From: Nephromyces sp. MM_2019
Lineage: Eukaryota > Apicomplexa > Aconoidasida > Nephromycida
Direction of reading: 5' to 3'
Length of the DNA: 17,864 nt
Assembly: GCA_015657535.1 (NCBI GenBank)
Contig: JADHZB010000864.1
Location: 3,774 to 21,637 of the forward strand
The translations under genes and the position numbers were made by a program. Positions 8,895-17,864 of this stretch are shown piece by piece (position 1 is the first letter of the stretch; each line of letters begins with the position of its first letter). The notes beneath the pieces are model-generated. The model was not told where the DNA came from. It was given only the letters and a program-made list of their open reading frames with translations, and made no database searches.

Positions 8895-9985
8895 TTGTGT
8901 GTGTATGAATTCTGAAAAGGGTGGATAGTAGTAAGTATATATATATATAGGTAGGTGTATAGATATTAGGAGTAGGTGTATATATAAGTTGAGAGGTAGA
9001 TGTATATATATGTTTCTGCTTTTGTGAAATTAAATATGGGGGTGTGTGTATATGTAGATATCTGTATGTATGTATATATAGGAATGTTTCTGTGTATATA
9101 GGTATGTATCTTTGTGTATATATGTAAGAAAAGTTTGTGGTATATATATGTAAGAGTATGCTTTATAAGTACAAGAGTGTTCGTATATATATATATATAT
9201 AAGGGTATATCAATCTAAAAAAGAGTGTTTATACTCAAATTCGGGGGCGTAAGTGTATATGCAGATGTGATTGATTTATATACAAGTGTAGATGTGTGTG
9301 TAAATATTCAGACCTCATGATTGTGTATATCAGTATAAATATCTAATATGTAAGACTTAAATAATGTGGATGTGGATATATGAAAATGTGTACAAACCTG
9401 GATACTAAGCCTTGAGGTTGTATATGAATTATACCTCATAACTGTTGCTTAGGCTATAAGAAATTTTAAATTGTGTGTAGTAAACAAATTAGCTATGAAA
9501 TAGATAATACAAAATTTTTAATAAACATCAAGGTGTTACAAATTTTGTAGTGAAACATTATATAAATTGAAATTAATTCAATTATTTAGGTGGGTGTGAG
9601 TGTGCGTCTATATAAATACACCGATTGAAATTAATCTAATACCATTTAGGTTTGCTGTCAAGTAAATTGTGCGATTTACCAAACAAACGTGTGTGTGTGT
9701 ATTTTTATTTATGCATGTGTATATTGTGGGGTGTGTGTGCGTGTGTATATTTATTGGCATGTCCTCACGTTTGGTTTTACTTGTGTATACATGCGTGTGA
9801 TGCTCTTGTATGTGTGGGAATACGTAAATATAACTTGGCTTTACACCTTTCCGTGCCTGTGTCGATGTGCGTGTTTATTCACGTGTGTGATTATGGCTAC
9901 TTTTGTGTATATATATGCGTGTGTATATATATGTGCGTGTATGCATATGTGTGTGGATATATATGTGTGCGTGTAAAATCCCCCA
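8895..9985 (-). other. 5' flank of the glycosyltransferase gene, TG-rich on the + strand
   Basis: No credible gene is present. The stretch carries many TG and TA tracts on the + strand, which is CA-rich in the sense direction of the minus-strand glycosyltransferase. Near the gene, variants of gtaggtgtatatata recur loosely between about 8945 and 9010. Three AAATTTT copies occur at 9461, 9512 and 9540. ORFs between 9652 and 9999 are TG-repeat readings rich in Cys, Val and Tyr. A promoter must lie here but no core element is identifiable. Confidence 0.45.
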
Positions 9986-9989
9986 CGCA

Positions 9990-10640
9990 AAGAAAATAAA
10001 ATAACACAGAGTAAGTAAACTAGAAAACAGAATATGCTAGGTACACTAACCTAACTAGAAGAATGTTACTGGCATACACACAAGAGAACAGCTCAATGCT
10101 AGATAATCTAACACAATCAAGGTAGAGCACAAACTAATGCCAGAGAGAAATATGAACTATAATTTTACAAAAAAACTAAAAGAAGTGAAGACCGCAAATA
10201 ACAAGAAATAGCAGAAATTCTAGAACAAAAAGGCCCACAATTTGGAAAAAATAAAACTCCCACAATACCCGCCCAAACTCAAGAATATCCGAAACGAAAC
10301 GGACACGAAACTATAAACTAATGAAGAAGGGAACATAGACAGAATATATATATAACTCAGGTAATCTTTTTACCTTTAAAAATTTACGCTTTCAATTCGC
10401 CCTCATTTTTACGCTCATTCAATAAATTAAGTTTTTGTATATTAAGACCCATGGCCTCCAAGTATACTTTTCTATCGATATTAAAGTGTAATTTATTTCC
10501 CGGGCTAGTTTAACGTTCTTTAATTAAGAAAGTCCTAAGATAAAAAAAAATGAAAATAACCCAACTTAACTATACGTCGTCACACGCTATAGTTAGTGGT
10601 ATTTAGTCTAAAAGAGAGACGCTAGTCTAAATCAACCAAT
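9990..10640. other. Repeat-poor island of unusual composition
   Basis: Between two TG-rich zones this segment has almost no CA/TG tracts. Its left half (about 9990-10350) is A/G-rich on the + strand, whereas the right half is of mixed composition with a small hairpin. No ORF of note is present on either strand and no tRNA, rRNA or snRNA consensus is recognised. It could hold an unannotated non-coding RNA, an old mobile-element remnant or a non-coding 5' exon; none of these can be shown here. Confidence 0.4.
10567..10595. repeat. 8-bp inverted repeat (hairpin) in the repeat-poor island
   Basis: The arm taactata (10567-10574) is the exact reverse complement of tatagtta (10588-10595). The 13-nt loop can add a cgt/acg pairing after one bulged base. 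It is the clearest mixed-sequence stem in the intergenic DNA, but it is short and its function is unknown. Confidence 0.6.
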
Positions 10641-11557
10641 CCCTGTGTTTAGTGTAAGATATAACAGTGTATATATATATATATTTATTGCTTTAGATTT
10701 TAGATGTGTGTTTATATTTTTTTTTGGGGAGTTTGAATAAATTGGGCCCAATAAATTGGGTGAAATTGAATAGCCACAAGCTTTCTAATTTGTCAAAATA
10801 TAAATTTATCATGTAATGTGTGGGCTCTTGTCTGAGTGTGTGTATGTGTATATATATATATATATATATACATAATTTGTCTATGTGCTTGTGTGTGCGT
10901 TTATTGTGAGGCTTTGGAGTTTTGTCTGGATTTAATAAACAAAATCATAACTTTGAAAATCTACAAACAACACACTTAAAGTTATAACAAAGATGATACG
11001 ATGACAACATATACACATTTTGAATATTTCATTACACGTTACCCTTGCTTGCTAATTATATCTTAACATTCTACAAATACAATTTTAAGCATAGATACAG
11101 ACAAAAACACAGCTTTAAACACCATTTCAAAACAGAATTTTACACGCACAATATAAATACTCACATTCACGTACACAAAACTTGAAAGGAAAAATATACA
11201 AACATGGTTTAAAACACGCATATAGAAACACACAAACACAATTTAAAAACATACAAACAAACACACACGGACATATGTAAATAAGAATATGTTTTAAAAT
11301 CAGTTTGAGTTGAATGATGTTCTTGAAGTTATTCATGTTACGTTTATTTTAGTGTCATTGATTATAAAAATAATTTAATTTTGAACAAGATGTATGTGCA
11401 TGTATGAAACATTTATGAAAACTTAATTAAAGTTAAGATACATAAGTAAGATTTTATAAATACATGTGTGTAATAGTTACATATGAAGATGTAAATAAAT
11501 TAAAGGCTTGTATATATATATATATAGATATGTGTTTAAGTATTACTAGATTTAGCA
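10641..11557. other. Intergenic switch from TG-rich to CA-rich DNA, no gene seen
   Basis: The + strand is TG-rich with (TA)n tracts at about 10668-10684 and 10849-10870, then turns CA-rich from about 10960 to 11280. No ORF with protein-like composition is seen; the short minus-strand ORF at 11127-11336 reads CA repeats. The switch lies between the divergent glycosyltransferase (left) and coiled-coil gene (right). Confidence 0.45.
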
Positions 11558-12138
11558 AAATTTTATGAAGTAATTTAGTTTAAATTTTAACATTGTCATC
11601 ATTTTGAGAGCATACTTCATACATCTTACACATGTCAATTAAATTTTGACTTTAGACAATTTAAACTGAATGTGTTTATATATTAACTACTTAACAAACG
11701 AATTTCGTTAAATTTTGTGTGCATAACAAGCATAATTATTATCAAATTTTACATTGACATCTCAATTTCTCCTTAAATTTTAAATCCTTATACCTCAATT
11801 TATTCATCTTTAAATTTTACAAGAAAAACTTATTTCAAAACAAATTTCACACACATAAAGTCTGTTTCTCTCTAATTATTTTAAACGCGCATTTCTTATT
11901 CTTACCAAATTTTATTCACACTTATAAAACTCGATTTTCAGTCAAATTTTAAAAATACAAAATTCAATTTCTAACTCAATTTTTATATATACACAAAACA
12001 CTTATTCATCAGAGTTTTACGTTTATAACCAATCTCAAGCAATTCCTATGAACAAATTTTGATATAAATTTTTACCCAAAAAAATTATGTTCAAATTTCA
12101 ATAAAAAATCAATCTTGAGCTCCAAACATTAAAATTTT
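11558..12138. promoter_or_regulatory. Cluster of twelve AAATTTT motifs upstream of the coiled-coil gene
   Basis: Exact AAATTTT occurs at 11558, 11582, 11641, 11710, 11744, 11775, 11812, 11907, 11944, 12054, 12066 and 12132, all within 581 bp. This is many more than the fewer than one copy expected from base composition alone (about 37% each of A and T assumed). Most copies are preceded by T or C and followed by A, G or C. The cluster ends about 87 bp before the ATG at 12225, so promoter or 5' UTR function is plausible. The motif also occurs singly or in small groups elsewhere in the window, so a background preference of this genome is an alternative. Confidence 0.4.
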
Positions 12139-12224
12139 ACATACATCGTACTACTATCTTTCATTCCATTTTAAGTCTAGTTTAAATCCAATCTCAATTC
12201 AATAGACATATACACACTCAGAAA

Positions 12225-15200
12225 ATGAGCGTACCGTATCAACCTTGGCCCACACATGTCCCACTATATCCAAACAATTCACCATTTTTCAATGACCCAC
12301 ATACAACCTACAATCCAAACCCATGGCCAAACACACGGCAGAAAACCTATATGTGCGCAGTGCCTTACCAATGTGCGAATGTTGAAAATCCAGAATCAGA
12401 ATGCATAAATTTAGCACAAAATGCCTTAAGAAAAACCAATGAAGGTTGGGTATCTAACAACACAAAAAACAGGGCTACGGGCACCTTCCATGAGCCCTCA
12501 CAAGCATTTCTTATGAGGACTTCTACAGGCTATCATCCTTATCCAGAAGCCTCTATATTCAAATCAAAAGCTAAACATGCACACGAGAAAACAAGTGAAC
12601 GTTTTGTTTCTAGTGGAGGGCGACCTATTTATATGTATAAAGCAGATGAACAGGTATGTGGATTTCTAGCTAGGAATGTTTCGGTGTGGTGCCTAGATAT
12701 GTTTTGATTGTTGGTGAATTATATTTAATTTAGGACTATTTAGCGCGAGTTGGGGGGAGTATTATGTGTAAATATTTTTCGTGTGATATGTATAGAGTTT
12801 TTGAGTGTTGTGTATATGTAGTAATTGACTGTGTCTATAATTTTAGGTGAGTCTGTGGTGTATGGATTCAGTTGTATAATCCTTTCGATATGTGTAACAC
12901 TTTTATTTAATTGTGAATTTGAGTAATCAACAATATACTTTATCTTAATTTTAAATAACGTTTTTATGTTAATTCAATAATCAGGGTCGAAATGAAAGAA
13001 TAAATAGCTTGGAACAAAACATTGAAATGCTAAAATTAGAAATGAAAAAACAAAAAGAAATAAATGAAAGTAAGCTTAAAATATGTCTATGCCCGTGTGT
13101 GTGTGTTTAAGTGAGCCTGTTAGTGTGTATGTGTGTATATGTTGTTTGTCTATGTGTGTGTGTGTTGATAATTTGTGTGTATTTGTGCGTTTATACTTAA
13201 CTGTGTATCTGATATTGATTATCTATATGTGTGTGGTATATTAATCAGGAATAATAGTAGATGACACTAAGATAAGTGGAGCTCTTGATCGGTTTGAGCA
13301 AAAATTAGAATTGCTTGAAGTAATTTACTTTATATCGATTTTGATAATATATATACACAGATGGGCACTTCCTTATATATATATATATAAATAAATATAT
13401 ATATATCTAAACAATTATTAATATAAATATGCACAACCTACATTAGAATATAAAAATGCATATGTATATACATACATATTCAAATGTATATGCAAATTTC
13501 GAGCTACATTGCATAAGCATGTCTACAGTTTCCTAGGTATATTTACATATGTTTCTAGTTAGACCTGTGTTAAGTTACATACCAACATACCCTTATGCAT
13601 CTCCATAGACCATTATATATATATGCACACTAATTCCTTAAATTTACTATAGAATAAAATTGATGAAGTAACATCTTTGATACGAAGAAAAACAGAGTAC
13701 CCTACACGCATTGACAAATACGTTAATTTAATTAGCCAACTAAAAAATGAGAAAACGAATGAAAAGTGCACAAATAATTCGTCAATCGCATCCACAAATT
13801 TAACGGATGAAAATGTGTATAAACTTTCAAAGCCAGGTGAGACACTTTAAAAATAAAGTATATACTCAAACTAGATGGATTTGTTACATATACATATATA
13901 TATAGCTTAAGACATCATCAGTTTTGTAACTGTGTATAGGACATATCATGTTTAAACTAATGATGTGTATATATGTGTACAAATTGAATATATCTCTTGA
14001 TGCGTGTAAATTGAAAGTTATCTGAATACTTATAAAATTGTATATATATAGTACAAATATAAAAAATATGTATTATCACAGAACAAGTACAATTTGAAAC
14101 AATAGAACCAACCCAACCCAATGGTAAATTTTATATCTGTGTAAATTTGTTCTATTACTATTTCTAGTTGCATGTGTAGAGTTCAAATTAAATAAATATT
14201 AGCAAAATTGACAAGTAACTATCTAAATTCAATAGTTAAGCTCACTCAATATGTACCTCGCATGCGCAAACATCTAACCCGATCATATTTCTACAAACAA
14301 GTACTATTTATTTATACTTTTTCCGAATTTAGGGCCCCACACACACTACACAAAATTAACAAATGATCTAATCAGCTCAACGTCTTCAATTTCCGCTCCA
14401 TCTGATTACCAACAAATAAAGTTAAATGAAAAATCACTTTCAGATTATAGCTTTACTACTCCCCCTACACCTGCAAATTCCCCAAACAATTTGTCTAAAA
14501 ATTCAGAGTTTGATGTGTGCAAAAACTCAGAGTTTGATGCGTGCAAAAAAGGAGATATTGAGGTGTGTAAAAACCCAGGATTAGATATGTGCAAAAGTGG
14601 AGAGATTGATGCACGTAAAATTACAGAGATTGATATGTATAAAATAACAGATTTTAATGCTTGTAAAACTAAAAATAAGTATCAATCGTCAAAAATTAAT
14701 GAAGATTATACATCATGCCATTCATTTTATGACACACCTACACAAATTACATCACAATTAGACACAGGTAATAAAACACACACACATGATTACACTAAGG
14801 GCAATAGTACACACAAAGCCCCAATACATAAGCTAAATCAACAACAAGATTACAACACTCAAAGTTTCAATGATCTAAACAATTATTGCACCGATGGACA
14901 AATGCAGGAATATAACAATTATACATGCAATGCCACACCAATTCAAAATCTTACTAAACACAATTTCAAAACCAATAACACAACCTCAAGCAAGCAAACC
15001 AATTATTCAGATGATTGTGATTGCAACACATACACAACAAAGGGTGTAAAAAATAATGAACATCAAGATTACACACACTTTTCAGGTTCATTGAATTCAT
15101 TATTTCCAAATCAGCCTAACAATGAAACGAATGAAACTAGTAAAAAGAGTCGAAATACCAAAAATACTGATAAGTCTGTATGCGAAATTGAAAAGTTGCG

Positions 15201-17086
15201 CAACCACAAAATTCACCTATTTTCGAACCAAAGGCTAGAGTGGAATATTGATCACTTTTTACAAGTAATGCTAGTTTTATATATAAATAAACATCGACTA
15301 ACATAAATACACACACAAAAGTATATTACACACTTGCGTGTATACAAATATATATACACAAGAGTACAGATAAAACACGCGTATTTATGTAATTAATATG
15401 TAATAAAGCATATACATAAATAAGCATGCATATTCCTTAAAAAGACATAAATATGAATAAACAAGTGTACCAGTCGAAATGCACCCACATATAAACAAAA
15501 AAACACTTAAATAATTGTTTACCCTTATAGATCGATACATAAACATAAGCATACATGAATATAAACACATTCATACACAAAAAGTGAGATTATAAGTAAA
15601 TAAATACACAAATACAAATTTTTAAGCATATAAATATACAATTATAACATATATACCATGTTAAAAGTCACATATAAAGTTCAGTTCATATTAGTACATC
15701 TCTCCACACACCCAAAGCCTGCATAATATTCCAATCTGCATATATTTGCATATTAAAGATTTACCAAGTATACACACACACCTACTTACACAGCATACAT
15801 GTTATATACTCATTCAAATTTACACAACTTTTAGGTGCTTAAATCGATTATGAAATCGAAATCATCGAGCTTGTGGAGCCCTGTATTTTCTTACGCTGAA
15901 TTTGATGATTTTCAATTAGAGTTACTTTTGAACTTTCCGAAGTAAGTTTTAAAAACAATATGTGTATGCATGTTAAATTAGAGTGTTATATGTACTAGAA
16001 ATTTATTAACTAAAGGTGTGTAGAAAACTTTACTAGAAATGTGCCTAAAAAAAAATTTACGAGTCATCAAACATATTTACAAATTAAGACCGTCTTTATA
16101 ATCCAAAAATGCTTAAATGAACACTGATAAACATGTCAAATTATGTATAAACCCCCCCTAATGAGCTAATTACTACGTCTAAAAAAAATCCTTATAAGCT
16201 CATTGCAACGTGTGTTTGTACGCATGTTTTAACTTTTTAAAACATTCACAAAAATAGCCTAATAAAAATGATTAACTATGTTTTACTCACTCAAATAAAC
16301 TATTCAAAATTAAGACATATAAAATTATTTATTTATAGGTCAAATTCTTCAAATGAACATCGTTACCCGGCTACAGCAGATTTATATGTGTGGTGTTGCA
16401 CACCTCGAGATTTGAAGTGAGCTTAAAAATAATGATCCTTATATTTTCATGGCTAGATATTAATGAATACTACTCTATCTAATTACACATTTACATTAAT
16501 TATATAGAAAAATATATGCTTAATATACACACGCAAAAGTGTTGTGTTTCGAATACTTAATAATATATATTTCAAATCAGGGTGACCTTGTTTATAAACA
16601 CACAAGAACAAATCGTTCATGTCAAATCTTCAAGCAACGGGAAGGTAATTATCGTCTGTTTGGTGGAAATTAATTGAGTTAAATACAGTATTATGTTTGT
16701 GGGTATAAATATAGTGCATATTTGTGAAATGTTTTTAGTAATTAAGTGTAGAGTGTTTGTTAAAGGGTTTAAACCTAATTTGTGCAAAAAGTTGTTATAA
16801 TGTAGATGTATGTTTATGAAGTTAAAGTAGTTTATAAACATGGTAAATAGGAAGTTATATATGTTGAATGTGTGAGTTGATTAATTTATAGCTTCAAACC
16901 TTGAAAAAATTTAGAAAGATAAAGCATTTGTAAATGAAATAAGTTATACACATACTAATTTACATCTATATTCTACTTCTTTAGAAAGATTCATCCTCGG
17001 AGAGTTGTAAGGCAAATATTTGGAAAGAATATAATTCAACAGATGATACACTCAGAGTTGGAATTGATGATATTGAGATATTATAA
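12225..17086 (+). CDS. Ten-exon gene for a 697-residue coiled-coil protein of unknown function
   Basis: Exons assembled from splice sites: 12225-12653, 12985-13069, 13249-13319, 13653-13836, 14082-14123, 14333-15264, 15835-15941, 16339-16416, 16581-16644 and 16985-17086. All nine introns (164-570 bp) are GT-AG, and the phases 0,1,0,1,1,0,2,2,0 keep one open frame to the TAA at 17084. The product has four parts: an aromatic, Pro/Asn-rich N-terminus (1-143) with mixed sequence that looks conserved; a probable coiled coil (144 to about 235) with Leu/Ile heptads; a polar Asn/Thr/Ser-rich middle (about 236-570) with an octapeptide array; and a compact C-terminal part (582-697) that opens LWSPVFSYAEFDDFQLELLL and ends DDTLRVGIDDIEIL, suggestive of a beta-rich interaction domain. 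No enzyme motif, signal peptide or membrane segment is seen. A cytoskeletal or scaffold role would fit but is inference. Introns fill the gaps between exons and contain only TG-, TA- or CA-rich DNA; the 570-bp intron at 15265-15834 is CA-rich. The gene could have extra non-coding 5' exons. Confidence 0.82.
14497..14664 (+). repeat. 24-bp coding repeat, seven octapeptide units
   Basis: Within exon 6, seven consecutive 24-bp units encode octapeptides of the type K-N-S-E-F-D-x-C, at residues 326-381. The eighth position is Cys in units 1-4 and 7 (C333, C341, C349, C357, C381), but Arg in unit 5 and Tyr in unit 6. The first two units are nearly identical and the later ones diverged, indicating tandem expansion under frame constraint. 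Unlike the polymerase repeat, this one is not built from CA dinucleotides. Confidence 0.85.
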
Positions 17087-17864
17087 GATATAAAAGATAA
17101 TGAAAATTGTACTCTTTTCACTAGATATATATACACAAATACCAACACCTACAGATTATGTATAGAGTAGACTAGGTATTACTAATTTCAAATACTTTAC
17201 TTGTGTAGTTTGTAAGCTAAATTTATTCATGATATTTGGCAAAACTCAGGAATACACATTATTTCTACTCATTAATTACTATAATGTTATATAATCTATA
17301 CACAATGATATTTTTATTCAACACAACCTATGTGTTCAATTTAATTTGTAAAAATTTGTATGACTAGGTTTTGCAGATTTTAGGTGTATGATTGATTGTG
17401 CATGCTAGTGTGTAAATTGAAGGTGTATTATTAAGTGAGATTAATTGAATGTGTTAAAACGTGAATGTACATATCGTGTGTTTGATAATACAAAGGCTCT
17501 ATTAGCGATATTATATTATAATTTGTGATGTAAACATGTATCCCACATTTTATAATCCTTTTCCCCTCTTTAAAAGTATTCGAATATAGAGATTTTAGAT
17601 TTGTTTTTGAAAGTTGTCAACACATAAGATCAAAAATTTCAACGTGTGTTTGTGTGTGTTTAATTCCAAGAAATGAGGCTAATGACTACAATTTCATAGC
17701 ATATATATTCTTAGAAAAGTATTCCCTCAAAAATATTTCAGAGCATACAGAAAAGTTCCTCTCAAGTATTTTTTTCTCTTGAAAGGGTCAACAACCCTTA
17801 TATAGCGCATTTGAAATATGTGGTTAAGACCTGGTCATCTGTTTGTAAATATATATATATATAT
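17087..17864. other. 3' flank of the coiled-coil gene, no further gene seen
   Basis: AT-rich DNA with weak TG tracts (about 17642-17660) and a terminal (TA)n run. No ORF or convincing exon of a neighbouring gene is visible on either strand. An imperfect stem, ctctcaag with cttgaaag, occurs near 17760-17786. Confidence 0.45.

Noticed and set aside
9652..9999. Two overlapping plus-strand ORFs of 95 and 115 residues
   Set aside because: They are TG-repeat translations dominated by Cys, Val and Tyr, present in two frames at once, as expected for a dinucleotide repeat.
14491..15306. A separate 271-residue protein starting at 14491
   Set aside because: The start would be TTG, and the frame extends upstream to a good 3' splice site at 14332 and is better ended by the donor at 15265; it is exon 6 of the larger gene.
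16617..16841. Minus-strand 74-residue ORF
   Set aside because: It overlaps exon 9 and intron 9 of the plus-strand gene and is AT-rich low complexity.
1..17864. tRNA, rRNA or snRNA genes
   Set aside because: No T-arm, 5S box or U6-type consensus was recognised by eye on either strand; a covariance search would be needed to exclude diverged copies.

Overview
This is nuclear DNA of an AT-rich eukaryote. Evidence: one complete gene with nine GT-AG introns, a nuclear-type gene for a mitochondrial RNA polymerase, long gene-poor spacers, and dinucleotide microsatellites almost everywhere, mainly (CA)n/(TG)n with (TA)n. The three genes read cleanly with the standard code. The combination of a T7-type mitochondrial polymerase, a protist-style PLOD-like glycosyltransferase and a coiled-coil protein of no recognised family suggests a unicellular eukaryote. 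An alveolate is plausible, but the sequence alone does not fix the lineage.

Layout. 1-1321 is non-coding: a TG-rich block (1 to about 660) flips to a CA-rich block (about 700-1321) that holds a 12-bp minisatellite. 1322-5713 (+) is one intronless ORF for a single-subunit mitochondrial RNA polymerase of 1463 residues. All visible catalytic motifs are intact, behind a roughly 600-residue His/Thr/Pro/Asn-rich N-terminal region created largely by CA repeats. 5714-7634 is the spacer between convergent genes; it begins with a 22-bp minisatellite abutting the polymerase stop codon and contains a second array of 54-57 bp period. 7635-8894 (-) is an intronless PLOD1-3-like glycosyltransferase with two C-terminal membrane helices and no lysyl hydroxylase domain. 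8895-12224 is a long divergent intergenic region containing TG-rich DNA, a repeat-poor island with a hairpin, and a CA-rich stretch with twelve AAATTTT copies just upstream of the third gene. 12225-17086 (+) is a ten-exon gene that I assembled by splice sites into a 697-residue protein: conserved-looking N-terminal segment, coiled coil, low-complexity middle with a seven-unit octapeptide repeat, and a compact C-terminal domain. 17087-17864 holds no gene that I can support.

The genes do not look like a pathway: mitochondrial transcription, glycosylation and a probable structural protein sit side by side, each with its own flanks. The most striking large-scale pattern is that the dinucleotide repeats are strand-polarised. 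Read in each gene's sense direction, the 5' flanks are CA-rich and the 3' flanks TG-rich, with flips where neighbouring genes diverge or converge. This is offered as an observation to test, not as an established system.
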